Assembly: GCA_032622095.1 (NCBI GenBank)
Contig: CP136068.1
Coordinates: 125,059,989 to 125,123,988 of the forward strand
Direction: 5' to 3'
Length of the DNA: 64,000 bases
Origin: Siphonodentalium dalli
Taxonomy: Eukaryota > Mollusca > Scaphopoda > Gadilida > Siphonodentaliidae
Part shown: positions 48,641-60,533 of the stretch, one piece after another
How positions within the stretch are numbered: position 1 is the first letter of the stretch
Layout of the letters: each line of letters begins with the position of its first letter
Made by a program: the position numbers and the translations under genes
The notes under the pieces: generated by a model
Told to the model about the DNA's origin: nothing
Databases searched by the model: none
The model's input: only the letters and a program-made list of their open reading frames with translations

Positions 48641-49490
48641 ATACCAAATAAAGAGCGTTTAATTTGACGAGTCAGTCATGGTTACGAATACATACAATTG
48701 CAGTTAAAGTGGGGAGTATGTTGATGAATAATTCACGATGACAACTATTCTAAGTCCCCATTTCCTTCACCATGGCTCAATAAAGAGCGTTCCATGTTAA
48801 GAGTTTTCCTAATATGGTACGAATAAAAAGAGTTTAATAAAGCGGAAATTGCTATGACAATGATGGAAGGATATATAAAGCATGCATATCGGAAGTTCAT
48901 GTACATGTATTGACCTGTATTGTTGTAATCAGTAAACAATCACTAGAACAACTGTTCTAAGTCGAGTCCCTTTACCTTGACACAATAAAGAGCGTTCACT
49001 ATTACGATATATTGCGAATAAAGAGCACTTGAATATGTGATTCAATATTAAACCGGATTATTGTCCCTCCTTCAAAAAGTGTTATATATGATTGTATGTT
49101 TAAACGAACCACGGCGAACATTTATATATTTTATAACCCTATTGTTATGCGTAATTGACACATAGAGGTCGATTTATGACCTGGATATTCAATAGACCGC
49201 ATCGCTAGAGTGCTAATTTTATAGGCCAATAACCATGCATAGATGCAGTGAATTTCCATCAGTGACAGTCGGCTAGATTGTTTTGGGGTGGGGGAAGCAA
49301 TATTCCGAAATATATATAAACACCATATTGCCCAAATATATACATGATTCATAACCAAGGAAAAATGAACTTATCATATCATATTGGTAATGAATGACTT
49401 GATTATAATTGATCAAATCCGACAGCAATAAACCAATTTTGTGTTGTTTTACCGCGTTACGATAAATTAAAACGAAACGCTCTTTATTGA
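48640..49490. repeat. Cluster of the AATAAAGAGCGTTY motif
   Basis: The motif is exact at 48647-48660, 48779-48792 and 48984-48997, and inverted at 49475-49488. Degenerate forms follow at about 48820 (GAATAAAAAGAGTTTAAT) and 49016 (GAATAAAGAGCACTT), each 30-45 bases after an intact one. The lead-in CAACTATTCTAAGTC to 48780 is repeated as CAACTGTTCTAAGTC before 48984, showing a local duplication of about 205 bases. The motif is also the end of the unit at 33908-34186. Confidence 0.75.
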
Positions 49491-49499
49491 CACACGACT

Positions 49500-50780
49500 A
49501 ATGGCATCTGGAAATTGGAATGTTTACGAGATGATAATTGCCTAATAACTATGCAAGTCTTCGCGTATATATGCAATCTTGATATGCATATATAATATAA
49601 CTTGGACTATTCCGGTAACGAAAAAATATATATAAACACGAGCACGCGTTTATATAGATAAATGCGCGCAAAACTGAATAATATACGGGCATGGCTTTAT
49701 AGTAACAACACATCGCGATACATATTATAATAGTAATAATAACATTTAATTACGAGAAAGGCAATGTTTTCGGCGAAGTTTTGCATTCGCAGTGTGATAA
49801 CGCGACAATCTTCAAAGGCCGCGATCGACTACATGCAAACTTAAAATACCGCCGTCGCGTATCTATGCGTTGTCAATGAGTTACCACGTGATCGATTGCG
49901 TGCTATGCTTCTGTTTACATGTGGAAATCACGTGATCGGGCTAATGGCCACGTGACTTCGTCTACAACACAATCTTCGGCTAACTTCGGAATTTGTTTTA
50001 ATCGTTATAAAAATAACGATTGGCGGCCGAATATTAGATTATATGCGCCCAATGGACATTTTATATATATATTATCGGTATATTGAAAGAAAATAATATT
50101 GTTTTTTTCAGGACCGTATTCCTTTAAAGATTAATTCTATATCCTAAGTATTGAGAGCGTTCTTTATCCCGAAGACTATTTTTATGAAGGAAATAATTTA
50201 ATTACATTAAAACAAAAATGCAATTGTTTTCTGTTTTCGCTGGTTTCCATAAGATTTAATATCATTACGTATGGCGTTATGTCTCAATGCATCTTTATGT
50301 CACGAAATATACTATAGATTCAATAAACGAGTAAATAATACAAACAATCAATCAATTACTATATAGATAAACATGTGGTACATAATAATGCATCACATGA
50401 ATAATGTAATCGACACTGTTGTACAATTCATTCAAAAACATACGTATATGCATTTTTTACGTTATGTGTACATACATATTATAGAAATGGCTGATTTAAA
50501 TGAAGGGAAACTCTACTCAAATGTTGTTGTTTTCTATATTAACTGCTTCGTCACCAGATTTCCGTTATAATAGAGCTCGAAGTAAACGACGAGAATAAGA
50601 TGTTACAGCCATAACTGTTAACTGTTTCTTTGTAGTTTCCCTCGTTGACTTGTCGAGGCACCGCTGTAGGTCCAGCGTAGTGATCCGCTAATAATATCCT
50701 ATGTCATCAGAATATATGTACACTCCCTGATTCTCTGAACCTGTACAAAAAACTAGATTGTTTTGTGAACAGTTATCGCC
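49500..50780. other. Non-coding stretch with three CACGTG sites
   Basis: CACGTG occurs at 49885-49890, 49929-49934 and 49949-49954, two of them as CACGTGATC. This could be a regulatory region, but no transcript was recognised next to it. The rest is AT-rich. Confidence 0.35.
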
Positions 50781-50794
50781 AGTCCTGAGCTCAA

Positions 50795-53700
50795 TTATTT
50801 TACACTGTAACCAGTTTCTGATTTCTTCGAAGGTGGATGGCAAAAATGTACTCTCGGCTCATGTGCTCTAGCTTGGCTGCTTGTAATTTCTTCAATGGTT
50901 GGATGAGAAGAATCAAGAAGAAGATGAGTTAGAAGTTTCGAATCTTCTATGAGGCGAGGGTTCCTTGTTACACTGTCCAATTCTTTAATCTTCTTTATAT
51001 ATTTTTCCCGTAGGTCTTTATATCCTTGACATTCAGCTATGAAGTGTTGCCTATCTTCTGAATCTTTTTGGCATACTTTACACTTGTCATCAACAGCATA
51101 TTGATTAAATTTTGCTCTGTTGCACTGCAATATGTAAGTTCCCGTCAGCAGACTGGCCTTGATTTCAGCTCTGTGTACATCATGCAGGTTCGCTCTGACA
51201 TATCTATAAATCTGGTGTATTTGGTTAACCTTGGGTGAGGGGTCAATATATTTTAGACTTGTCTTCTCAGATATCTTCTCTTTCCATTTGTTTTCGGTGG
51301 AGTAAGTTATAGCTATAGCAATTGTTTGTTTCCACGCTGCTTTCTCTTGTGTTTTTTGGAGTAAATTATAAGCTGAAGGTAGACTATACATATTTAGGAT
51401 TCTTCGAATATAAGAGAACCAGCTGGGAGATTTAAGATCTCGGATGGCAAGTTGTCTAACAGCAAGTTGGTATTCGGCTGAAGACGGAGTGCTGATGATT
51501 CTATGGACTTGGTTAAGTGCATTTCTGTGGATGATTGTTTCGATTGACATGATCCCAAGTAGAGAGCCAACAGCAACTGTTGCAGTTCTGTCGGGAAGAT
51601 GTTGAATTTGTTTGAGGATGGATGTTTGATGTTTTTCAAGCTTTTTCATTTCAGTTGATTTTATGATGAGAACTTCTAAACCATAAGTCAGTCTTGGTGT
51701 AACATAAGCATTCCATAATTGTGCTTTGACCTCTTGGGAGATTCCACTTTTTCCATGTAATCCAGCACCCATGAGAGAGTAACATGTTCTTCTGGACAGC
51801 TGTATCTTCTTTTCTATATCAGGTGTGTTGTGCCCATTTCGGATGATGCCCAGATGTTCAGTGTCAATGGGTCTTTTTTATTGCTTCTCCATATATTGTT
51901 ATCTCCTTAATTTCTGTTTTGGTGTTGTAGATCATAAGATTACTTTTTGTGGGGTTGATTTTGTATCGCTCTGATCTTGAATACTGCTCCACTCTGTTTA
52001 CCATATCTTGCATGTTTTCCGAATCGTGGGCCAGGAGAGCAAGGTCATCTGCACAGGTAACATGTGGGAACCTTAAAGATCCAATTGTAGCTACTTGACA
52101 GTGTTCTTCAATTTGAAGCAGGAGTTGGTTGTTGAAGCGCTTATAGTGTCCAGTTGATGATATACCCCCTTGTCTGACGCCTTGCTTTATGGAGAATGGT
52201 TGAGAAAGTCCACCGTCCCATTTCACTCTGGATTGGACACCGCTATATAGATCTTTTTACAACAGCCAGTCATCTCCTCTAATTCTATCAAGGAATAATG
52301 TTTGTAAAAGTATGGAATGATCCACCACATCGAAGGCTTTCTGAGCGTATAGTGTTATAAATAGTAGTGGTTTCTTCTGTATCTTGGCCTCAGCGATACA
52401 TTCATTCACTATTAGGGCCGCATTGATGGATGAAGTCCCCTTTGTGAAGCCTACTTGGAGCTTAGATTGTGATGGTAAGAGTATTTTTTCATGTCGTATA
52501 TTCAGGATATGTTCTAGAATTTTCTGTCATGTAGATGTCACTGTAATGCCTCGATAGTTTGAGGGATTATGTGGATAGCCTTTCTTGAAGACTGGTGTTA
52601 CCATTCCATCCTTCAGAATCTCTGGAGCTTTTCCGTGCTGTACTATGGAGTTGAGTTTTGATAGGTAATATTCGATTTCAGTCTTCGCAAACTTCAGATG
52701 TTCTGCCGTGAGTCCCATACAATCAGAGGCTTTATAATTTCCAAGTCTTAATATTGCATTAGAAATTTCATCTGGGGTGATGTTATCGATGGATTCTTCT
52801 TGTTTATGGCAGAAGTCTTCAATGTATAGTAGGTCAAGTTCTATGCTTTCTTTATGGTCTGGTTCAAATTCTGGGTAAATTTTAGGAGTTGCCAAATTTT
52901 TTAAGTTATTTGACCATCCTTTGAGTATATCTTCTGGGGTAGTTAGATTGGAGCTATCAACAACCAGTTCAGATACGGTATCTGATTTAGAAGAACGTTG
53001 TCGTCTCACTAGTTTTGAGAAGGTTCTGGCATCTGGTCTTGCATTGATAAGCTGCTCTAGTTCTTGTGTGCGTCGTCTAGCCATCTCCTGTCTCTGGAGT
53101 TTATGCAGCTTCCGTTTACTTATCCTGGATGTTTCGTATTCAATGCCTTGGATTTCCATTTCCACCAGGCTTCCTTGTTTGTTCGAATAGCTGAGTTTAT
53201 TTCTTCATTCCATGGTGTTAACTTTTCTTTATTATAAGCTGATCTTTGTATCCAGGTATGCTGTTCTTTGCTGCATTTACCAGTGTAGCCACGAGATGAG
53301 ATATTGCGTGCTCCATTAGGAGTCCTGTAGCTGGACCGGTTGGGAAGTCTTCTAGGGAGTTGTGTATCAGTTCAATGTAGATTTGTTTATTACATTTCCT
53401 CCAGTTTGGTTTTGGTTTAATTGTAATCTCTCGTTTCTTCTCGGTGCATTGAATGTTTATTTCACCGTATACTGGGATATGGTCCGACATGTTTGACTCA
53501 GTTTTTTCCAGGGTTCTGGATGGTTGTAGTTAAGATGTCTTTTGCATTCTTGTTGTAGAATATGTAGTCGATTTATGCCGTATCTATACCATTTGCATGG
53601 TAGAAGGTGGTTTTGCCGGTTTGTTTTGTTGACAGTTGCTCTTCTTCTTTGAACTTGGTAAGGAGGATATCCCGCTCGTTTTGTGGTTGTCGAGTCAGCG

Positions 53701-54182
53701 AGGAATTTAGGTCTCCACATAAGAGTATTGCATGTGTGTCATTATAGCAGATGATGAGTTCTTTGATTTCATCGAGTGTATTTGAAAAGTCTTGCCTCGT
53801 CGAATTTCCTCTTGATGGCATATATGCGGATATAATGCAAATGGGAGGGTCAGTCATCAGTTCCATGGCAGCGATTCGATTTCCACCATTTTTCTGAATT
53901 TTACATCAAGTTGTCTGTTTAGTAAAATGGCTACGCCCCCATATCCACGTGGGACTTGGTAAGGTGGTATTGGGTTATTGTCGTCTACTGCTTTGCGTGA
54001 CATATATGTTTTGTTGATAAGTCGTTAAGCTGTCTCAGTTGGAAATTGTATAGCCAGTGTTCCTGTAGACATAGGATATCTGCAGTTTTGAGACATTCTT
54101 GAACATAGATGGAATTACTGTTGATGTTCTTGACGTTGAGTGTCATTAAAACGAGTTTCGAAGGGGCGGTTGTTGTTTCCAC
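50795..54182 (-). pseudogene. APE-type LINE ORF2: endonuclease plus reverse transcriptase, inactivated
   Basis: The endonuclease begins near 54182 with LVLMTLNVKNINS and ILCLQEHWL (catalytic Glu), then ISAYMPSRGN, LLCGDLNSS and SDHIPVY. RT follows with GNYKASDCMGLTAEHLKFA, NYRGITVTST (52545), LYAQKAFDVVDH (52340), IKQGVRQGGISS and CADDLALLAHDS (52030). Motif A normally has Asp where this copy has Tyr (LYA), a one-base change. The C-terminus (51772-50795) has LPDRTATVAVGSLLG, CKVCQKDSEDRQHFIAEC and a stop at 50795. Frameshifts and stops lie at about 53985, 53570, 53465, 53220, 52527, 52250 and 51864. The clade is not certain; it resembles the CR1/Jockey-group elements. Confidence 0.85.
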
Positions 54183-54481
54183 CTGGTGGTCGAGGCCTGG
54201 CCGCGGGATAAAAAAGACTGGGGTTTGTTTTGCTCTACTGCCACCTGCGTACTGTCCGCTGTCTGATGGAGCTGTGTTGTATCAGCACAAACATTGGTCA
54301 GGTTGGGTGAGAGTTGAATAGTATCTTGTAGTAGGTCTTTACTGAATGTGACTTTTTTGGCGTTGAATGTCTACTTCCAGCGTTCTCCAGGGTTTTGTTC
54401 ATGGCTGTTGCTGCTTCCTGGAGGTTGTCCAATGTAACTGTTGGTGTTGGGTGTACACTCAGGGTTGGTTCATAATCTGCA

Positions 54482-55081
54482 TCATTCCGTACACGCCTCT
54501 CTCCAGTTTCTAGATCTGGGGGGTCGGTAGAGTTGATTTTGAGTGTTGGTCACATTTGTTTTTCTTCCTCGCTGTAAGGCTGCTGAGTGCTGTGTTTTTT
54601 GCACTGTTGGAGGTGCAGTTGGGATATATGTTCTCTTAGGTGGCGGTGGAGGACCGCAGCTGCTGAATACAGGAGGAGGTACCATATGCACACAGCCTGG
54701 TGGTGGTAGAACTGGATTAAAATGGTTGTATCTTGGTAGTAGTTGTAATTGCACTTCAATGTTACTCAGTCGCATTTGAGATTGTTGCATCTCGATTTTG
54801 TTTATTTGCTGTTGCAGGGCATAATTCTGACAGTCAGCTGCACAATGGTGAAGGTTAAGATGTTGTTCAACCTGTTGATGATGGATAGGGGGTTGTGTCC
54901 ACTCTTGGTGATGGTTAATATTAAAGGTACGGTTGGCCTTGGCGGTGGGTATCCTGTGAAAATTTCTCCACCCGTCAAAAACCGCTACAAACAGAAAGAA
55001 CATCAAAATGTAGATAGACTTTGTCCGTATAAAATAAGAAATATCGCATAAACAGTATGTTATTGTCATATGTTTGACCAT
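54482..55081 (-). pseudogene. Gln/His- and Pro-rich segment between the LINE ORFs
   Basis: The frame starts with a hydrophobic stretch (YILMFFLFVAVF), then is rich in Gln and His (HHQEWTQPPIHHQQVEQHLN), followed by a possible coiled coil (INKIEMQQSQMRLSNIEVQL) and proline-rich PPPPPKRTYIPTAPP. It lies between the PHD-bearing ORF1 part and the endonuclease in the same orientation. It is likely the C-terminal part of ORF1, separated from it by about 320 bases that contain two AATAAAGAGCGTT motifs. No independent host function is suggested. Confidence 0.5.
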
Positions 55082-55300
55082 TGTTATGTAAACAAAAGCA
55101 TAAAAAGTTACTTTTCTGGCGTTTGTTTATATTATGATGGTTAACATAAAGAGCGTTCTTTGTTGGTGAATTCCTGATATGGAAATAATAAAGAGCGTTT
55201 ATGCCATTTGTATGTGATTAGCCAGTAGCATTGTGCGGTCTTCTGTAACACAATCAGGCTCTTGCTTAGGTAAAATATAGTAGGTCTTTACGATAACATG
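55082..55300. repeat. Insert in the LINE with a pair of AATAAAGAGCGTT motifs
   Basis: ATAAAGAGCGTTC (55146) and AATAAAGAGCGTTT (55187) lie 41 bases apart inside the minus-strand LINE, between two ORF1-like segments. The same pair spacing occurs at 48779/48820 and 48984/49016. This suggests a small unit inserted into the LINE. Confidence 0.5.
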
Positions 55301-55407
55301 CTGTTTACGCGATGGTCATGGTATATGTGAACGAAAGTGTATGCGTTTTAATGTTTTTCTGTTTACAGTGTTTGGAACAAATATGAATATTTTCGACAAT
55401 TAAGGCC

Positions 55408-56780
55408 TCACGTGCTTTTAATAGCTTGCGCCCGCTCTTGTGAATGTTGCTCTTGAGCAGGGATGCCATTTCCTTGCACGGCGGCATGCATCTTCAGGAC
55501 CCTATTGCTGTTTTCTAGGTCGTGAATCTTAGCTTCTAGTTTCAAGATAAAGGAGTTTGCTAGTTTAAGTTGTTCTGTACCAGTGGGTTCATCTGGTTCT
55601 TCGCGCTTTTTTGGCTTTTGCTTCGCCTGAGGTTCGATACACTTTTGTGTTGTGACATTTGCCACCGTGGCATCAGGTTGTTGGCGTTGTGGTGTTGTCA
55701 TCAGATGTGTCACAATGAGGAAATAGCATAGGATGTGTTTCCGTACCGAGTTCTCCTTCACCAGCCTCAATGAGTGGTCTATGAGATTATTTATTTGGAC
55801 TGATTTTCCCTCCATCGGTTACTGTATGTATATCTCCGTAGTCATTACTTGATGGAACAAGGTTGGTATCTTTATCCTCTCTGTAGTTGTTGGTCAGTTT
55901 TGGATGTTTGTCCTCCCCGTTCATTGTGGGGGTAGTTTGGTGTTCATCGTCTGCTATCGAGTCTTCAGTTGTGTTACACTGGTCATCAGATAGGTTGAGG
56001 TGGTCAAATCTTATGCTTAGGTGGCGGCAGGAGATACAACTGTACTGAGGACCTCTGGCATTATGGAAATCGTCAATCCTTCATCTAATTTTTCACAGCT
56101 GGCATGATACCATCTGTTGCATAGATCACAACTGAGTCCTTCATCTACGTAGCAGTCGCAGTGTGGGCAGATGCTTAGACAGGATTTTTCAGCGTTGGTT
56201 AGGTCGTCGGTGTCAACGATAGTGAGGTTTTTGTCAATACACAGCATACTGGTGCCGACTTCTGACTGTTCCACGTTCTTCTTTGCACAGCGATCAATTA
56301 GGGCAGCTAGGTGGCGATCCAGTGTTGACATGGCTGGCTTCTTCATTATAACTTCAATCATTTCAGGGAGTACTTCGTCGTGAACGTCTGGTGTGTTTAT
56401 TCCATTCACGAGAATCGAAGACTGTGTGATACATGTTAATGGTGTATCTTACGTGTTTACCTTCTGTGCCATGCTGGAGGCGCCTGTGGGCTTTAACAAT
56501 GACTTCTGGTGAATGTCCTGTTTTTTTCCACTACTGTTATGTGCTGCGCTATGAATTGGTGTTTTTCAGCAAAAGCAGGTTCGAAAAAGTTTTGCAGGAT
56601 TTCCAGTTTAAGTAGTTCGTAGCAACCAGAGCTGCACTCGATCTTTAGTTGTTTTCCCTGGTCTCTTAGGATGATATTTATAAAGGGTCTGCTGCAGGCT
56701 TGTCGTTTCTTCTCCAAGGCCTTACCTCTTAATGTGCCAAGTTTTTTATCCGAAACATGTTTAATGGTTATCATTTATCA
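55408..56780 (-). pseudogene. LINE ORF1 with PHD-like zinc finger
   Basis: From about 56774, the frame reads KPFINII-like RPFINIILRDQGKQLKIECS. After a frameshift near 56520 comes EVIVKAHRRLQHGTEGKH and ILVNGINTPDVHDEVLPEMI. ICPHCDCYVDEGLSCDLCNR and WYHASCEKLDE (56160-56070) give the C-x2-C...C-x2-C-x4-H-x2-C pattern of a PHD-like finger, known in ORF1 proteins of some non-LTR elements. 55815-55408 adds a Lys/Glu-rich part and a probable coiled coil (LKLANSFILKLEAKIHDLEN). An inverted repeat AATTTTCGACTTTTT/AAAAGTCGAAAATT lies just upstream (56811-56880). Confidence 0.7.
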
Positions 56781-56884
56781 CTTTCGTGGTCGAGCTTTGC
56801 GGTTTTAAAGAATTTTCGACTTTTTGTCTGACGCTGAAGGCTTGGCGGTTCGGTGAGCGGTCATCTAAAAGTCGAAAATTATAA

Positions 56885-57870
56885 GTATACAATGTTAACA
56901 ACCGACAAGCTCGACTACATAGTACATGTATTTTATTTCAGTCATGGAGTCATCGTGTTTTCAAAATTCCATAATAAACTATAAACTGATGTTTCTTGCT
57001 ATTAATAAACGACATCTGGGACAATTTGGAAATTATAATGGGTTGTATAAATGTACATTTAGTATATGTGAATACTAGCGTAAGAGTATTTTTCACTCCT
57101 CGTGTGGTTTTTGTCTGGGGGGGGGGGGGACATGTAAATGTTGATTCATTTCTGACATAATATAAAACCTTCGGAATAGTGAACCTTCGGTATAGAGAAC
57201 CTTACCCGGTTTGAAGATGCCAAAGTGGCACCCACTGAGTTAGGGCGGGGTAGCGGCAGCAAATTTGATAGAATCTAAATTGTCAATAGAACTTGTAACC
57301 ATATATAAATTTTAGTTAATTATTAGGGCAAACTGTGTCAATTTAGTGAATAACCACAACTTGACCACTTAGTACTCAGGAATTATCCAATCGGGAAGAA
57401 TGTGACAATCATATACTATTGTCAAGAATTCCAACAATTCTGAAATAACGCAGTTTTAAATATATACTTCTTTGCTCGCGCGACAAGGTGAGCAACTCTT
57501 ATAATCCATGCATGGGATTGACGTTTTGTGATGACCATTTGGGTATAAAATTTGTGAGCTTTATAAATCTGGCAGTTTGTGGACATGTATATTGGTAATA
57601 TTGACCTAACACGTTATGTACTTATGTACATATATATTGGTAATGTAGATTACACAATGTAATGGGCGTTAATACTAAAATAAACGTAATCATATCATGT
57701 TATATCTCTGGTATTTGGAACTTTTCTCCACCGTTAACTCTATTTCGTGTGATTTGTCTTAAAGTTATGTGGAACATTCTGCTGTGGAGATCGACTACAA
57801 ATCCTACCCGCTCGTCTTTGCATGAGCCATGCGAATACTCTAGCTCATCGGCAAATGAAAAGCTTTCTAA
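56885..57870. other. Non-coding stretch with a G13 run
   Basis: A 13-G run is at 57117-57129. CCTTCGGAATAGTGAA and CCTTCGGTATAGAGAA form a short tandem near 57170-57200. No gene was seen. Confidence 0.4.
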
Positions 57871-57890
57871 TCCCAACCAATTACCCGCCC

Positions 57891-59816
57891 AAAAATTCAG
57901 GCACGTTTCGGGTCTTAAGATAAATTATAATAAAACGCAGGCAGTGTGGATTGGATATGTGACAGGTGGAAACTAAACTGGAATCAGGGGACATTTAAAA
58001 TGCTTGGCATAGAATTTCACAATGACAATGAAAGTATGATTGCTATTAATTTCTCAAAAGGTCTGATCCAATTGAAAAACACTCTTGTGGCGTGGAGTAA
58101 ACGCAATCTTACTTTGCTGGGTAGATTAACAGTACTACAATTACTTGCTATTTCAAAACTAGTGCACATTTTCTTAGCGCTACCAAATCCCCCGGACCAA
58201 TTTATTAAAGATATGAATAAAACAATGTTTGGTTTTATTTGGAATAATGGACCTGATAGAATAAATAGAAAACAACTCACCCAAGATTATACCGCGGGCG
58301 GATGCAAGATGGTTGAAATTAACTCGTTTATAAATTCTTTGAAAATATCATGGGTTAAACGGGTGATAACACAACAGTCTACATGGGTTTCTGTATTCGA
58401 AAATTCTGCACCTATATTTCAAAATTGTTGGTACCTTATGGCACCTTCCATCCTGAAAAAAACAATCCAAATCAATTGATAATCATTTTTGGAAAGATGT
58501 GATAAAAGCTTGGATGTTATACTGCGACAAAATAGAGCCGAAAACCCAGTGTGATTTTAAATCTCTACCTCTAATTAGCTTGGTAGACACTGTCAAATTT
58601 GTAGAACCTCGCTTGAAAGTATTCATGAAGGACACTATGACGTACATATCTGACTTCCAAGACTCGTCCGGAAATTTCTTAACACACAAAGACTTTATTT
58701 CATTACAAGGAATAAAACTTGATTTCTTGACGTATAATGGAATTATAAAATCTATAAAAATGCGTGAAAAATCTCTAAGTAATAGCGATAATATACTGTA
58801 TCCTCTAGTCCCGTTTCAACTGAAATCCATACTTACACCAAATTGTACTAAATCGGCATATAAACTACTGCTGCCCACAAGATTGCCATATAAACAAATT
58901 CGTAAATGGGAAGACAAATTGAACAAAACCCATCTACAGAATGGTGGACCGAGGTTTTCCGCTGTCCGTTCTATTATGCCAATGATATTAAGCTTAAATG
59001 GTTCCAGTATAGAATTAACACACGCATAATTTGTACGAACAAATTGTTAAAAACAATCAAAATTAATAACGACGATTCGTGCTCTTTCTGCAAAAACAAT
59101 ATTGAATCGATATCGCATATCTTCTGGGAATGCCCTATTATTCAAACATTCTGGAAAAATGTGGAGATGTGGGTATATAATATCACAAGTTACAGAATTC
59201 ATTTGACCGTAGAAATGGCAATATTTAGCACTTCGCCCGAGAAAGAGCATACACCATGGGTACGTTTCTTCTTATTGTTTGTCAGATACCATATTTATAG
59301 ATCAAAGTGGAACAACAATACACCAAATATTAATGTCCTAAAAAGAGAATTAAACGCATATTTTCTGGCAGAACGTGTATCTTACTATAACCAATGTAGA
59401 TATAATCAATTCATACGACGATGGTCCTATTTAGGACATTTAATTAAATAAGCTTCTCGTTATGATATATATTTGTCATATTGCTGCTCTGGGATATTCC
59501 ACACTGCCTGTGCGTGTTTATATAACAACAATATAACTTTACTATGACATATATAGACATCCCGATATAGATTTTTTCAGAAAACAAAAAAACAACCCAT
59601 TATTATTTCAAATGAGCATTGACTATATACAGCTGTGTATTTATATATGCCCTTCCCAACCCACCCCTCCCCACAAATTTAAAAAACAGACAAAAAGGCG
59701 GCAAAACAATTGATAATAAATTTGTCCAAATTGTATAAGATGTATATGTATTTGCTCTTTGTTTCTTCTCTTACCCTGAAATTATTTTGCCTGAATAAAA
59801 CTATTTTATAAAAAAA
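57891..59816 (+). pseudogene. 5'-truncated Tx1/L1-type LINE with perfect 16-bp target duplication
   Basis: The copy starts within the RT C-terminal half (SGLKINYNKTQAVWIG) and contains FKMLGIEFHNDNE, LTLLGRLTVLQLLAISKLVH and FIWNNGPDRINRKQL. The C-terminal SCSFCKNNIESISHIFWECP is a Cys/His motif typical of Tx1/L1 RT ends. The stop is at 59449-59451, then a 365-base 3' UTR with AATAAAACTATTTTATA and A8. AACCAATTACCCGCCC at 57875-57890 is repeated exactly at 59817-59832. Frameshifts lie near 57970, 58462 (A7) and 58930. The YADD core and endonuclease are absent. Confidence 0.9.
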
Positions 59817-59832
59817 AACCAATTACCCGCCC

Positions 59833-60530
59833 GGCATAATAATGCATTCATTGGAGAGGTTTAGCAAATCCACCCAAGGCTAGCTGTTACGACTACGTTA
59901 AAGGGGTACTCTACGCCATTTTCAATAAATTCCCGGTGATAACGATCTAATATCGACAATATATATAAAACTAAGTAATTTGAGTCGAAGATGTATTCTG
60001 TAAACGTTCAGGTTAATAGGTTATATTACAATCAAAGTTAATAATTTGATATAAATTTAATTTATGGCTGCAGCCATAAATTAAATTACGAATCTCCATG
60101 TACAAAACGTAATCAAAATAATTCACGGATAGTGGATTGGGTACACATGATCGTGTAAAAAATTACGTTAGTACGGGGCGTAAACTCAAGCCGCCCAATG
60201 ACTAGTGACTATACAATGACTTAAATGAGTATATGTGACTAGTATACATATAATATCACATTTATCTGATACATTTGCTCGAAAACTGTCCAAAAATTAC
60301 TCGACAGCAACAATTGGTATTTTACTAATATGTCATCCATAACATTACTTCGTACTCAAGAGACTTTCAAATAATGGAAATCTGGTTACCGTATTCTACG
60401 ATTCAGAGACTATATAGAAACCAACAACAACATTTGAGTACAGTATCCCTTTAAGCTTTTCGTCATACAATTTATTTCGGGTAAAAAATTTCGTTCGCAA
60501 AACGACGTGTATCATTACTCGACAACGCAT
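59833..60530. other. Non-coding stretch with a 34-bp perfect palindrome
   Basis: 60054-60087 is a perfect palindrome centred on CTGCAG (ATTTATGGCTGCAGCCATAA at its core), able to form a cruciform. No gene was recognised in the interval. Confidence 0.6.
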
Positions 60531-60533
60531 GGC

